DNA of 30,659 nt, taken from the IMG/VR virus record IMGVR_UViG_3300044646_001027, positions 1-30,659 of that record. One strand, written 5' to 3'. Positions 7,967-15,104 of the stretch are shown here, in pieces. Source of the stretch: a virus. The notes below the pieces were generated by a model. That model was given only the letters and a program-made list of their open reading frames with translations, ran no database searches and was not told where the DNA came from. The first letter of the stretch is position 1, and each line of letters starts with the position of its first letter. Both the position numbers and the translations under genes were made by a program.

Positions 7967-9024
7967 GCGAAATCGCGGACGCGGTTGCTGATGCCGAGCA
8001 ACTCGCGGCCGACGCCGAGCTCGCACGGCTGCGGTCAGAGTTGGCTTCATACCGAAATCGTTATAAGGCGGCACTCGCACAGATCGACCGTGAGCGAGGC
8101 CGCGCCGATGCAATGGCTTCGCTGCAGGGCGTGAAAGGCAGATCCCCGCACAGGGGCAGCAAGCCTCGCAAGCGGGTGCGTCACGACGCCACGGCGATCC
8201 TCATGCTCTCGGACGTTCACTGCGAGGAGCGGGTCGAGCCGCAGACCGTGAACGGCGAGAACGACTACTCGCTTGACGTATGTCAACTGCGGCTCGCCGA
8301 GCTAGAGGAGCGGTTCCTCGACTGCCTCACCCACGAACGCAACCAGGCCGACATTCGCCGCGTGCTCATCTGGCTCGGCGGCGATTTCATCACGGGGCAC
8401 ATTCACCCGGACTGCGTCGAGGTGGCCCAACTGTCGCCCATGAACGCCACGCGGTGGATCGCCGAGCGGCTTCGTGGACTCATCGACAACGTGGCCCAGC
8501 ACGCCGACGAAGTTGTGATTTGCACGAACGCTGGCAACCACGGCCGCAGCAACGAGGGCAAGCCACGAATCGCCACCGAGCTCGAGCACAGCTGGGAGCA
8601 GCTGATGTATTTCACGCTCGCCCGCGAGGAGCGCAACAAGAACGTGCGGTGGCAGATCGCCGAAGGGCACCTGGGCTACGTCGATCTCGACGGGTTCCTT
8701 GTTCGCACGACCCATGGCCACAGTATTCGCTTCGCTGGCGGCGTCTACGGGCTGGCCCTGCCGGCGAGCAAGGCGATCGCCAGATGGGACGCGGGCAGGA
8801 AAGCAAACTTGACGATCTTCGGCCACTACCACTCGTGGGGCTGGCTGCGTGGTGCCCGATACGTTGCGAACGGAAGCGTGATTGGACACTCGCCATACGC
8901 TGAGCGAGTCGCGTCACCAGAGCGGCCGTGCCAGGGGATGGCGATCATCGACCACGGCCGCAACGAGGTGACGCGAGCGTATCCACTGTTCTGCGACCGC
9001 GATCTACGAAAGGCGAGGGAATGA
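7939..9024 (+). CDS. Calcineurin-like metallophosphoesterase
   Basis: A 361-residue protein with an AAGGAG 7 bases before the ATG. It begins with a charged coiled-coil region (residues 1-60) and a basic stretch. It then shows the ordered metallophosphatase motifs: D92-V-H94 in LSDVH, GGDF 147-150, GNH 199-201, THGH 258-261 and GHYH 295-298. These residues bind two metal ions in phosphodiesterases and phosphatases of this fold (Mre11, SbcD, lambda phosphatase). The substrate cannot be read from sequence; a nucleic acid target is plausible given the small DNA-binding partner upstream. The stop overlaps the following ATG. Confidence 0.88.
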   Translation: MAKAQRQVVSEIADAVADAEQLAADAELARLRSELASYRNRYKAALAQIDRERGRADAMASLQGVKGRSPHRGSKPRKRVRHDATAILMLSDVHCEERVEPQTVNGENDYSLDVCQLRLAELEERFLDCLTHERNQADIRRVLIWLGGDFITGHIHPDCVEVAQLSPMNATRWIAERLRGLIDNVAQHADEVVICTNAGNHGRSNEGKPRIATELEHSWEQLMYFTLAREERNKNVRWQIAEGHLGYVDLDGFLVRTTHGHSIRFAGGVYGLALPASKAIARWDAGRKANLTIFGHYHSWGWLRGARYVANGSVIGHSPYAERVASPERPCQGMAIIDHGRNEVTRAYPLFCDRDLRKARE

Positions 9025-9581
9025 CCACCACGACTCTGCAACAAGCGAACGACGTTCTGCGATCCGCAGTGAAGGCCCGCATGGACGCGACGCCGGCCGA
9101 TGATCCGAAACTCGCTGGCTACTCGCCGCTCGCCGGCTGCCAGCCCGCACAGGAGTGTGCGGCGAAGGTGCTGACCGATGCGTGGCAGGGCGAGTCGTGC
9201 TGCGAGGGGCGGAAGTTCTACGGGCATGGCGGCAGCGAGACGTACGCCGAGTGGGAGCCGGGGTTTCAGGGCCAGCAGCTGCGGCCTGGGTCGGCCGAGT
9301 TCTTGGCCGTGCTCGACGAGCTCAAGCAGCTGCACCTCCGCAAGACGCTCGACTACGGGGTGGACGAAGACGCGTTGTCGAACATCCGGCTGTCGGCCGA
9401 CATCGTCAACATGCCGGCCTGGGCCGGATGCGTGCTTCGCATGATGGACAAGATGCACCGGCTCAAGGCGTACTTCCGCCGCGGAAAGGTGGAGTTTGAC
9501 GGACTGTCCGACACCTTGCGAGATATTGCGTGTTACGCCGTGATCGCCGAGGTGCTGCGGCGCGAAGAGCAGGAGCAGTGA
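9021..9581 (+). CDS. Nucleotide-modification-associated domain protein (DUF1599-like)
   Basis: Start at 9021 overlaps the previous stop (ATGA) and gives 186 residues. The C-terminal half holds HLRKTLDYGVDEDALSNIRL, then VLRMMDKMHRLKAYF and LSDTLRDIACYAVIAEVL. This matches the pattern I associate with DUF1599: K..DYG, then R..DK..RL, then D.L.D.A.Y, an all-alpha MazG-like fold found in phages with modified nucleotides. The N-terminal 80 residues are Cys- and Gly-rich and not recognised. Role in nucleotide metabolism is inferred. It is the last plus-strand gene before the convergent integrase. Confidence 0.68.
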   Translation: MTTTTLQQANDVLRSAVKARMDATPADDPKLAGYSPLAGCQPAQECAAKVLTDAWQGESCCEGRKFYGHGGSETYAEWEPGFQGQQLRPGSAEFLAVLDELKQLHLRKTLDYGVDEDALSNIRLSADIVNMPAWAGCVLRMMDKMHRLKAYFRRGKVEFDGLSDTLRDIACYAVIAEVLRREEQEQ

Positions 9582-9602
9582 GCCGGGCCCTGCGTTGAGC
9601 GT

Positions 9603-9636
9603 GCTGGCAGCGTGTCTCCCTTTCCGCGCTGCCGGC
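9603..9636. terminator. Hairpin between convergent genes, possible bidirectional terminator
   Basis: GCTGGCAGCG (9603-9612) pairs with CGCTGCCGGC (9627-9636), ten pairs including one G-T, around a 14-base loop. It lies in the 77-base gap between the plus-strand gene ending at 9581 and the minus-strand integrase ending at 9659. No T-run follows on either strand, so intrinsic termination is uncertain. Confidence 0.42.
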
Positions 9637-9658
9637 CGCTCCGCAGGTGCTCGGCCCG

Positions 9659-10582
9659 TCACCGGGGCTTCCCCGGCCCGCCGAGGTCGAGGGGCGGGAG
9701 GTAGTCCAGGGCGGACTCTATCCCCACGATCCGGTCGTCGTAGTAGTGCGTCTCGGCCATTTCCTCGCTGCTGTGCCCGAGCTGCGTCTTTGCCGACTTG
9801 CCGGCCCGTTTCATGTAGGACGCCGTGCTCTTGCGAATCGAGTGAAACGGGTGGTAGGGCACGCCGGCCGTGCGGCACAGCACCCGGAGCGACCCGTACG
9901 CCGACATCATCTTCCGCCCCTCCAGCCAGGGCCATACGAGGCTGTCTGGAGGCCGCTTCATCAGTCCCAGCATCCTGGCCAGTTCCGGCGAGATCGCCCG
10001 CGTAATCGTCTCCCGGTGGCCCTTGCGTGTGGCCGCCAGGAACGTGAGGCTGCACCGCTCTAGATCCACCTCGGGCCAGCGGAGGGCCATGACGGCACCG
10101 ATCCGCTCGCCGGTCTGGTACATGGCCATGATCTTGGTCGGCCAGTACCAGGCCGCCGGGACGCCCTCGACGATGTAGCCCTTCCGGTGCCGGGCTGCGT
10201 TGATGAGCGTCTGCAGTTCCTCGACCGTGTAGGCGACCGGGCGAGGGCGGGGCACCTTGGGCCTGGCGTAATCTGGGAACTCGAGGAGCTCGCCGTTCGC
10301 CCGCTTCATCCGCTTCCTCGCGCACCAGTTCCAGACGGTACGGATATGAGCAGAATCCTTGGCCACGCTGGCGGGGCTCAACAAGCCCTTTCGCTGGTTG
10401 CCCTGCTGGGCACGGGCCCGGAGGAACCGGGCCACCACGAGGTCGCTGAGGTCGTCCAGCGTTGGCTCGTGGCCAAGATGGTCACGGAAGCGGTCGAGCG
10501 TCTGGCCGTAGAGCTCGACGGTGCGGTCGGAAAGATCCTTGAGGACGGCAATTTGATCGACCAACAGGGCTCGCAGTAGCAT
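9659..10582 (-). CDS. int: Tyrosine recombinase, phage integrase
   Basis: The 307-residue protein starts at 10582 (MLLRALLVDQIAVLKDLSD), where GGAGGG lies 8 bases upstream on the minus strand; the longer frame to 10711 has no such site. Residues 1-95 resemble a SAM-like core-binding domain. The catalytic domain has R160 (TGERIGAVMALRW), K187 (TRKGH), H247-S-I-R250, H270 (QLGHSSEEM) and a Tyr at 280/281. It would integrate and excise the phage genome. I see no extra helix of the IntI type between the catalytic boxes, so it does not look like an integron integrase. It is transcribed away from the regulatory region, opposite to the rest of the early genes. The attachment site was not identified. 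Confidence 0.93.
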   Translation of the reverse strand: MLLRALLVDQIAVLKDLSDRTVELYGQTLDRFRDHLGHEPTLDDLSDLVVARFLRARAQQGNQRKGLLSPASVAKDSAHIRTVWNWCARKRMKRANGELLEFPDYARPKVPRPRPVAYTVEELQTLINAARHRKGYIVEGVPAAWYWPTKIMAMYQTGERIGAVMALRWPEVDLERCSLTFLAATRKGHRETITRAISPELARMLGLMKRPPDSLVWPWLEGRKMMSAYGSLRVLCRTAGVPYHPFHSIRKSTASYMKRAGKSAKTQLGHSSEEMAETHYYDDRIVGIESALDYLPPLDLGGPGKPR

Positions 10583-10618
10583 CGGTGTTTCCCTCCAGAA
10601 AGTGGCAGCATAGCAGGA

Positions 10619-10634
10619 GTGTACAAACGTACAC
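10619..10634. promoter_or_regulatory. Palindromic operator candidate GTGTAC-N4-GTACAC
   Basis: A perfect 6-4-6 inverted repeat 36 bases upstream of the integrase start. The half-site GTGTAC recurs at 10683-10688 and 11281-11286, all in the lysogeny control region. The layout fits binding of a dimeric regulator or the recombination directionality factor. Confidence 0.5.
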
Positions 10635-10745
10635 ATCCCACCCCGTCCGCTCATAACAACTGGCCTTGACGGCCTCGGAGTAGTGTACAGCGGTGCGAGT
10701 TTCGGAGACAATGCCGGTGGGCGGGCCAGACCGCCCGGCTCCGAT

Positions 10746-10781
10746 TTGACCCAAGTTGCGGAATCGCTACGATTCCCGCAA
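10746..10781 (+). promoter_or_regulatory. Promoter with overlapping inverted-repeat operator before the HTH gene
   Basis: TTGACC (10746-10751), 16 bases, TACGAT (10768-10773) resembles a sigma-70-type promoter. Overlapping it is an 11-base inverted repeat, TTGCGGAATCG (10756-10766) against CGATTCCCGCAA (10770-10781), with a single unpaired C. Its right arm touches the ATG at 10781. Binding there would block both transcription and start-site access, so autoregulation by the HTH product is plausible. Confidence 0.5.
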
Positions 10782-11059
10782 TGATCGCCATGGCCGCCGT
10801 AGAAGACGACTGGATCTCCGTTGCGAAGGCAGCCGAACTGGCCGGCTGTTCGGAGCAGTACATCCGCAAGGAGCTGCTGGGCAACGTCGAGGGCGACGCT
10901 GCCCGCACGTCTAGCGGACGCCTGGATGGTTGGCGGCCCAACGGCAAGGCGTGGCTGGTCAGCCGCCGGTCAGTGCTCGAGCTCGCCGAGACGCTTACGA
11001 CCAGGGCGAAGAAGAACGCCGGCAAGCGGACGGCGTCGAAAAAGCCCCGCAAAAAGTAG
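10781..11059 (+). CDS. HTH DNA-binding protein, excisionase or regulator candidate
   Basis: A 92-residue basic protein; an alternative ATG at 10790 would give 89 residues, and neither has a clear ribosome site. It contains DDWISVAKAAELAGCSEQYI and, later, GWRPNGKAWLVSRRSVLEL, the helix-turn-helix plus wing arrangement of MerR/excisionase-type small proteins. The Lys-rich tail could add nonspecific DNA contact. It is divergent from the integrase across 200 bases of control DNA, the usual place for a directionality factor or lysogeny regulator. Confidence 0.68.
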   Translation: MIAMAAVEDDWISVAKAAELAGCSEQYIRKELLGNVEGDAARTSSGRLDGWRPNGKAWLVSRRSVLELAETLTTRAKKNAGKRTASKKPRKK

Positions 11060-11096
11060 GCGAGGGCCGACGATGCAAAAATCTTCTCAAGTGCTC

Positions 11097-11124
11097 TTGA
11101 CCGTAGTTGCGATATTGCTACCGT
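11097..11124 (+). promoter_or_regulatory. Promoter candidate, second TTGACC repeat
   Basis: TTGACC (11097-11102), 16 bases, TACCGT (11119-11124). Its TTGACCGTAGTTGC core is repeated exactly at 11242, and a looser version lies at 10746. It precedes the 23-codon membrane peptide at 11174. Confidence 0.42.
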
Positions 11125-11173
11125 ATGGCCGTGCAAGGACGCACGACCGAGTCAGGACGCAAAGGACATTGCC

Positions 11174-11245
11174 ATGAACGCTGAGCTGTGGATCGAGCTG
11201 GTCGTTGTGTTGCTTCGCATCTTCGCCGCCGGAATTGCTCGTTGA
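11174..11245 (+). CDS. 23-residue hydrophobic peptide
   Basis: ATG at 11174 with AAAGGA ending 7 bases upstream encodes MNAELWIELVVVLLRIFAAG followed by IAR and TGA. The core is hydrophobic enough to span a membrane. The ribosome site and first codons closely resemble those of the gene at 11378 (AAAGGA..., ATGAACG), which argues for real translation. The stop codon overlaps the next TTGACC repeat. Such micropeptides can be toxins or membrane-stress modulators, but no family is recognised. Confidence 0.5.
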   Translation: MNAELWIELVVVLLRIFAAGIAR

Positions 11246-11263
11246 CCGTAGTTGCAATAACGC
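11242..11263 (+). repeat. Third TTGACC repeat
   Basis: TTGACCGTAGTTGC is identical over 14 bases to 11097-11110, and the similarity continues (CAATA against CGATA when aligned from the last C). No convincing -10 box stands at the right distance. The conserved part could therefore be a regulator site rather than a promoter. Confidence 0.45.
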
Positions 11264-11323
11264 AGCGCACGTTTGGTCGTGTGTACGGAGTTTCTAGTCC
11301 CCTCATTTTGTTGGAACGACCCG

Positions 11324-11351
11324 TTGACGCGCTAATGGACAGTCGTACATT
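11324..11351 (+). promoter_or_regulatory. Promoter candidate upstream of the 11378 gene
   Basis: TTGACG (11324-11329), a 16-base spacer and TACATT (11346-11351) form a reasonable -35/-10 pair 27 bases before the start codon at 11378. Confidence 0.42.
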
Positions 11352-11377
11352 TCGCCACCCACACGAAAGGAATCGCC

Positions 11378-11653
11378 ATGAACGACACGCATGCCGGTGA
11401 CTCGGAGGCCGCTGCCGCAATCAGCCACCTCCACGAGCAGACGATCAGCCCCGCACCGCGCCCCGGTGCCCACTACGTCGCGGGCCGCCTGGTCGCCGTC
11501 CACGCCGTCGGCGACGCGGTCATGTACCAGGGCCAGGACGGCGTGAGCCGCATGGGCCGGATCACGGAGGCGGCCAACGACGACCTGTACGTGATCGCCT
11601 CGGACGACGGCCACCGGCGCGTGGTCCACAGCGACGCGATCTACCCGTTTTGA
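11378..11653 (+). CDS. Small hypothetical early protein
   Basis: A 91-residue protein with AAAGGA 7 bases before the ATG. The central part (GAHYVAGRLVAVHAVGDAVM then GRITEAANDDLYVIASDDG) reads like a small beta-barrel: alternating hydrophobic strands with Gly turns. The N-terminus is polar and probably disordered. No named family recognised. It has its own promoter candidate and is followed by a 257-base leader with no gene. Confidence 0.65.
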   Translation: MNDTHAGDSEAAAAISHLHEQTISPAPRPGAHYVAGRLVAVHAVGDAVMYQGQDGVSRMGRITEAANDDLYVIASDDGHRRVVHSDAIYPF

Positions 11654-11686
11654 TGGAATTTCCCGAACAAAATGGCACATCACTTG

Positions 11687-11705
11687 CCCCCCCCCCCCCC
11701 CCCCC
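11687..11705 (+). repeat. Homopolymer run of 19 C
   Basis: Nineteen consecutive C in an untranslated leader. Runs this long are prone to slippage and to sequencing length error, so its exact length is uncertain. Confidence 0.85.
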
Positions 11706-11824
11706 ATTAAGTTCCTCGCCCATCTGCGGGGATGAGGTGAACAGAAACACACAGGACCGATGAGCGGTGGAATCGCTTAACGGAAGGATGCGGTGGAACC
11801 GCAGCAGCAAGGACGCACGAACCA

Positions 11825-11854
11825 CCCGCTTAGCACGACGCAAGGCGGGCTTTT
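11825..11854 (+). terminator. Terminator- or attenuator-like hairpin with T-run
   Basis: CCCGCTT pairs with AAGGCGGG (one bulged G) around a 10-base loop and is followed by C and TTTT. It lies 57 bases before the RecT-like start, so it would end short transcripts coming from the control region. Confidence 0.42.
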
Positions 11855-11910
11855 CATATCGAAGAAACGACACGAATCGTCGTTTTTCCACTACGAAAGG
11901 ACGCGGACAG

Positions 11911-12819
11911 ATGACCACGGAGCTCTCCACCAACACGACGCCCGCGAGGGGGTTGGCCCTCGCCTCGTTCGACGATGCGTTCCGGTTTGCCACGATGGTG
12001 GCCAAGTCGGACTTCGCCCCGAAGGACTTCAAGGGCAAGCCCGAGTCGTGCCTGCTGGCAATCCAGCACGGCAGCGAGATCGGGCTCTCGCCCATGCAGT
12101 CGCTCCAGAACATTGCCTGCATCAACGGGCGGCCGGCCATATGGGGCGATGCCGCCCTGGCGGTCGCCATGGCCAGCCCGGTGTGCGAGTACGTCACCGA
12201 GAAGATCGACGGCGACGGCGAGTCGATGGTCGCAACATGCGAGGCCAAGCGGCGTGGCTACGAGAAGCCGACGGTCGCTCGGTTCAGCGTGGCCGACGCC
12301 AAGAAAGCCGGGCTGTGGGGCAAGTCAGGTCCGTGGAGCCAATACAGCCGCAGGATGCTGCAACTGCGTGCCCGAGGCTTCGCACTGCGTGATGCGTTCC
12401 CTGACGTGCTGAAGGGCCTCGTGACGGCCGAGGAGGCCCAGGACTACCCGACGACGCCTGAGCCGGTGACGGTGCGTCCCAAGTTCAACACGGCCACCAC
12501 GCACGTCGCAGAGATCCAGACGACGCAGCAGGGCGATGACCGTATCCGAGAGCTCGCACGCCAATTGCCGCAGGCGACGACCGCAACTGACGCGGACATG
12601 CAGAAGGCACGGCACTATGTGCAGACGGCCACCGCAGGGCAGCTGGAGCGGATGCAGAAAATCGTCGAGGCGCGGCTCAAGGCGGGCATCTACACGCCGG
12701 CGCAGGCCGACGAGCTGCTGAACCTCATCAACGGCAAGCTCGACATCTTGTCATCCGTGCCTGAGGACCGTGGCCAGGAGTTCGTCCACGAGGCCGCCCA
12801 GCACGAGGTGGCGACGTGA
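11911..12819 (+). CDS. recT: RecT-family single-strand annealing protein
   Basis: The ATG at 11911 follows GAAAGGA by 9 bases; the frame is open further upstream but without a good start. The 302-residue protein carries the RecT pattern: FKGKPESCLLAIQHGSEIGL, then LSPMQSLQNIACINGRPAIW, a mid-region with DAKKAGLWGKSGPWSQYSRR and LQLRARGFALRDAFPDVLKG. The last 100 residues are a charged tail with no recognised domain. RecT proteins anneal complementary strands in phage recombination, usually with a partner exonuclease. No exonuclease gene is visible here. The next gene starts at GTGA over its stop. Confidence 0.82.
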   Translation: MTTELSTNTTPARGLALASFDDAFRFATMVAKSDFAPKDFKGKPESCLLAIQHGSEIGLSPMQSLQNIACINGRPAIWGDAALAVAMASPVCEYVTEKIDGDGESMVATCEAKRRGYEKPTVARFSVADAKKAGLWGKSGPWSQYSRRMLQLRARGFALRDAFPDVLKGLVTAEEAQDYPTTPEPVTVRPKFNTATTHVAEIQTTQQGDDRIRELARQLPQATTATDADMQKARHYVQTATAGQLERMQKIVEARLKAGIYTPAQADELLNLINGKLDILSSVPEDRGQEFVHEAAQHEVAT

Positions 12820-13124
12820 AGACGCTGCACCGCGTGTATCTCTACGCCCGCTACGCCATGCCGCTGTACCCGTTTCAGTTGTTCGCCGTCCACGAAGGCG
12901 GTGAGCTGCGTGAGAAGCCGGGCCGCAACCGTGTCGAGCAGTGGGTCCACACGGGCGCGGGCAATATCCCGATTCCGTACGAGGGCGGGCCGCTGTGGCG
13001 TGACTCCCACGACGACGCCGTCAAGGCCGCGATCGACGAGCTCGAGGCGGCGGCGGCGAGTATCGCCACGCTCATCGACCAGTTGCATCAACGGCTCCTA
13101 CAGCACACCACACACGAGGTCTGA
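12816..13124 (+). CDS. Small hypothetical protein coupled to recT
   Basis: GTG start overlapping the preceding TGA; 102 residues. The N-terminus is aromatic (VYLYARYAMPLYPFQLFAVH), and the C-terminus is a probable coiled coil (DDAVKAAIDELEAAAASIAT). No known motif. Tight coupling to the RecT-like gene suggests an early role, perhaps a recombination partner, but that is positional inference. Confidence 0.62.
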   Translation: MKTLHRVYLYARYAMPLYPFQLFAVHEGGELREKPGRNRVEQWVHTGAGNIPIPYEGGPLWRDSHDDAVKAAIDELEAAAASIATLIDQLHQRLLQHTTHEV

Positions 13125-13285
13125 CCTTCGCCGGCACGCAGTTGCCAGCGGCCTCATCAGCCGCATCTGCCGCCATCGCACTCAAGAGGCGTCGTATCAG
13201 TGCAGCCGCAGCCTGGCCTCCACCGGGTGATGCGACCGCCGCCCGGCGTAACCGGGCAAATACACGGACGACAAGGGCTCAACGG

Positions 13286-13597
13286 ATGGGCGTCTACCTC
13301 GACCCGCAGTGCGACCTCCCGCTCTTTCGCCGCACCGATCCGGTCACGTCGAAGATCGCTGGCGACGCGGCACGCGAGTTCCTGGGCGACCACGAGCGGC
13401 GAATCCTCGAGGCCCTCGCCGCTGGGCCAGGCACGAAGGACGAGCTAGCCGCACGCTGCGGGCTTACCGAGCAACAGGTGGCGCGGCGGATGCACGGGCT
13501 CGCACGCGCCGGGAGAGTCGAGACGACGGGGAGCACCAGGCCGTCAGCGAGTGGACGACCGGAACGGGTGTGGCGGGTAACGGCGGCGTCGCGTTGA
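13286..13597 (+). CDS. Winged-helix DNA-binding protein
   Basis: A 103-residue protein starting MGVYLDPQCDLPLFRRTDPV. A longer in-frame version from a TTG at 13142 is possible but has a low-complexity start. Residues 33-85 form a winged helix: ERRILEALAAGPGTKDELAA, CGLTEQQVARRMHGLARAGR, then a wing ending RPERVWRV. It resembles phage early regulators that use MarR/ArsR-like wings. The interval 13125-13285 shows no other gene. Confidence 0.68.
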   Translation: MGVYLDPQCDLPLFRRTDPVTSKIAGDAAREFLGDHERRILEALAAGPGTKDELAARCGLTEQQVARRMHGLARAGRVETTGSTRPSASGRPERVWRVTAASR

Positions 13598-13645
13598 CGT
13601 GCGGCCGTGGATGGTGAATGGACACGAAAGCAAAGGAGACGAGAA

Positions 13646-14473
13646 ATGGCTACGGCAGTTTGCGATGGCTTTTCGACGCGACGAGTTCTTGTTACGCCAG
13701 AGATGGCAAAGGAGTGGCTGTCGAAGAACGAAAACAACAGACCCATCAATCGCTCTCGCGTTGACCTGATGCGTCAACAGATTGCCGATGGCAAGTGGAA
13801 GATCACTCATCAAGGCATCGCGTTCTATGCCGATGGCACGTTGGCCGACGGGCAGCATCGCCTAGCGGCGATCGCTTCTGGAGATGTTGCGGTGGAGATG
13901 ATGGTCACGTGGGGGCTTTCACCGGAATTGATTCACGCAATCGACAGTGGAAGGCCGCGATCCATCACGAACGTACTCAACTTCATGGGGATGAATCTGT
14001 CGCAGACGCAGGTGGCCATTTGTCGCGCGTTGTGGCAGGAGTACCACGCAGTCAGAAACGAGACCGGCTGGAACAACCAGTGCTTCGACACAAGCAAATT
14101 CGCGGTGTTCTGCGAGCACGTCGCCGACGCCGTGTCATTTTCTCTTCCGCCAAAAGCATGCAGGGGATTGTCGAACTCTGCCGTATCTGCAGCGATCGCA
14201 TCAGCTTGGTTCACGCAGAGCCACGTCGATCTTGAACGGTTCAAGTCGTTGCTGCACTCCGGCGTTGGTGCCGCCCACGAAGAGAGCGCGGCAATCAAGC
14301 TGCGTGAATTTCTTCTGACAACTCCGCTCAACGGTGGCGGTAATGAAGCCCGTCACGAGTTGTTCATGCGGTCATGCACAGCGCTCCGCGCGTTCCTTGA
14401 GGGGCGAGGACTGAGCAAGTTGTATTGCAGGGCGGATGCACGATTCCCAATCCCAGACTGTCCCTGGCTGTGA
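13646..14473 (+). CDS. ParB/sulfiredoxin-fold-like phage protein
   Basis: AAAGGAG 7 bases before the ATG supports this start over 13607. The 275-residue protein has NRPINRSRVDLMRQQIADGK followed by GIAFYADGTLADGQHRLAAI. DGQHRL (68-73) is the nucleotide-binding loop of ParB-like domains (compare DG.HR). The C-terminal two-thirds is alpha-helical and unrecognised. Base composition is visibly lower in GC than its neighbours (AAG, GAA and TCT codons are more frequent), as is the next gene, suggesting separate acquisition. ParB-like folds in phages act in DNA binding or nucleotide hydrolysis; the actual role is unknown. Confidence 0.72.
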   Translation: MATAVCDGFSTRRVLVTPEMAKEWLSKNENNRPINRSRVDLMRQQIADGKWKITHQGIAFYADGTLADGQHRLAAIASGDVAVEMMVTWGLSPELIHAIDSGRPRSITNVLNFMGMNLSQTQVAICRALWQEYHAVRNETGWNNQCFDTSKFAVFCEHVADAVSFSLPPKACRGLSNSAVSAAIASAWFTQSHVDLERFKSLLHSGVGAAHEESAAIKLREFLLTTPLNGGGNEARHELFMRSCTALRAFLEGRGLSKLYCRADARFPIPDCPWL

Positions 14474-14546
14474 CGCATATCGCCGCCCTCGTGATAGGCA
14501 CGATGCCGCTTCGACGCGGCGGGGCGGAATGGAAAGGAGATGCATG

Positions 14547-15104
14547 ATGAGCGATCAAAGAAAATTGTGCGATGGATACTGCTTTGACTACGGTTCTGGA
14601 TGGGCAGAAATGACGACATGCGAGCTGACTTCGTTTCTCGGGGTTGAACTGCATCAACAGGGCGGACGCGGATTAAATGCAAGGGAGTGTCGCAGACTTG
14701 CGTCTTTTCTGTCTGATGCTGCGGATTGGCTCGACAGCCAATTTCGGCCTAAGGACAGGCTTCCGTCTTGCACTGTTGTGTACGCAATCAGCGACGGTCA
14801 TATGCACCACAAAATCGGCAAGGCCGTGAACGTGACCAATCGGCTGAAACAGCTGCAAACAGGCAATGGACGCGAGCTGCGGCTTGTTGCTTACATACCG
14901 TGCAGCAACGAGCGTATCGCCTACCAGTGCGAGAGTTGGGCAAAAAAGGTTCTGGAGCCCATGAAGTCGACTGGAGAGTGGTTTGAATGCGACGCTTCCG
15001 ATGCGGTGCAGGCTCTTTACGAAGCTGCTAGTGCGTGTGGCCTGAGCTACTCCCCGGTTGAGATGGAGAACCAGGAGGCCACGGATGGCGCGGAAAGCCG
15101 ATAG
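14547..15104 (+). CDS. GIY-YIG-superfamily protein (T5orf172/MUG113-like)
   Basis: Of two adjacent ATGs, 14547 is preferred because AAAGGAG is 7 bases upstream. The 185-residue protein has CTVVYAISDGHMHHKIGKAV (75-94) then NRLKQLQTGNGRELRLVAYI (98-117), and WAKKVLEPMKSTGEWFECD. This is the pattern of T5orf172/MUG113 domains: a VYA strand, K-IGKA, R..QLQTGN and a later E. These are related to GIY-YIG nucleases; some act as nickases or DNA-binding modules. The GIY/YIG tyrosines are not both evident, so activity is uncertain. The last 20 bases overlap the next gene. Lower GC than neighbours. Confidence 0.72.
   Translation: MSDQRKLCDGYCFDYGSGWAEMTTCELTSFLGVELHQQGGRGLNARECRRLASFLSDAADWLDSQFRPKDRLPSCTVVYAISDGHMHHKIGKAVNVTNRLKQLQTGNGRELRLVAYIPCSNERIAYQCESWAKKVLEPMKSTGEWFECDASDAVQALYEAASACGLSYSPVEMENQEATDGAESR

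Larger units (their letters stand above)
11654..11910 (+). promoter_or_regulatory. Structured leader upstream of the RecT-like gene
   Basis: No gene is seen in these 257 bases. In order they hold: a run of 19 C (11687-11705); a CCTC...GAGG hairpin at about 11712-11735; two near-identical 13-mers, GCGGTGGAATCGC (11764) and GCGGTGGAACCGC (11790), each able to fold on itself; and CCCGCTT/AAGGCGGG (11825-11849) followed by TTTT. Last comes AAACGAC/GTCGTTT (11865-11885) followed by two more T, only 10 bases before the ribosome site. The last two resemble intrinsic terminators, so attenuation is possible. Confidence 0.5.

Noticed and set aside
8826-10325. Minus-strand open frame of 499 codons
   Set aside because: Overlaps the integrase in another frame and the antisense of two plus-strand genes; composition is that of a shadow.
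9659-10582. Integrase as an integron IntI that would mobilise the array
   Set aside because: No IntI-specific insert seen between the catalytic boxes, and the gene sits in a normal phage lysogeny position; it could still act on the array, but I have no evidence.
11708-11742. Sequence resembling a type I-E CRISPR repeat (GTTCCTCGCCC...GCGGGGATGAGG)
   Set aside because: Only one copy exists, with no spacers or cas genes; treated as a hairpin in the leader.
13142-13285. N-terminal extension of the winged-helix gene from a TTG
   Set aside because: Low-complexity Ala/Arg-rich sequence with weak start; 13286 preferred.
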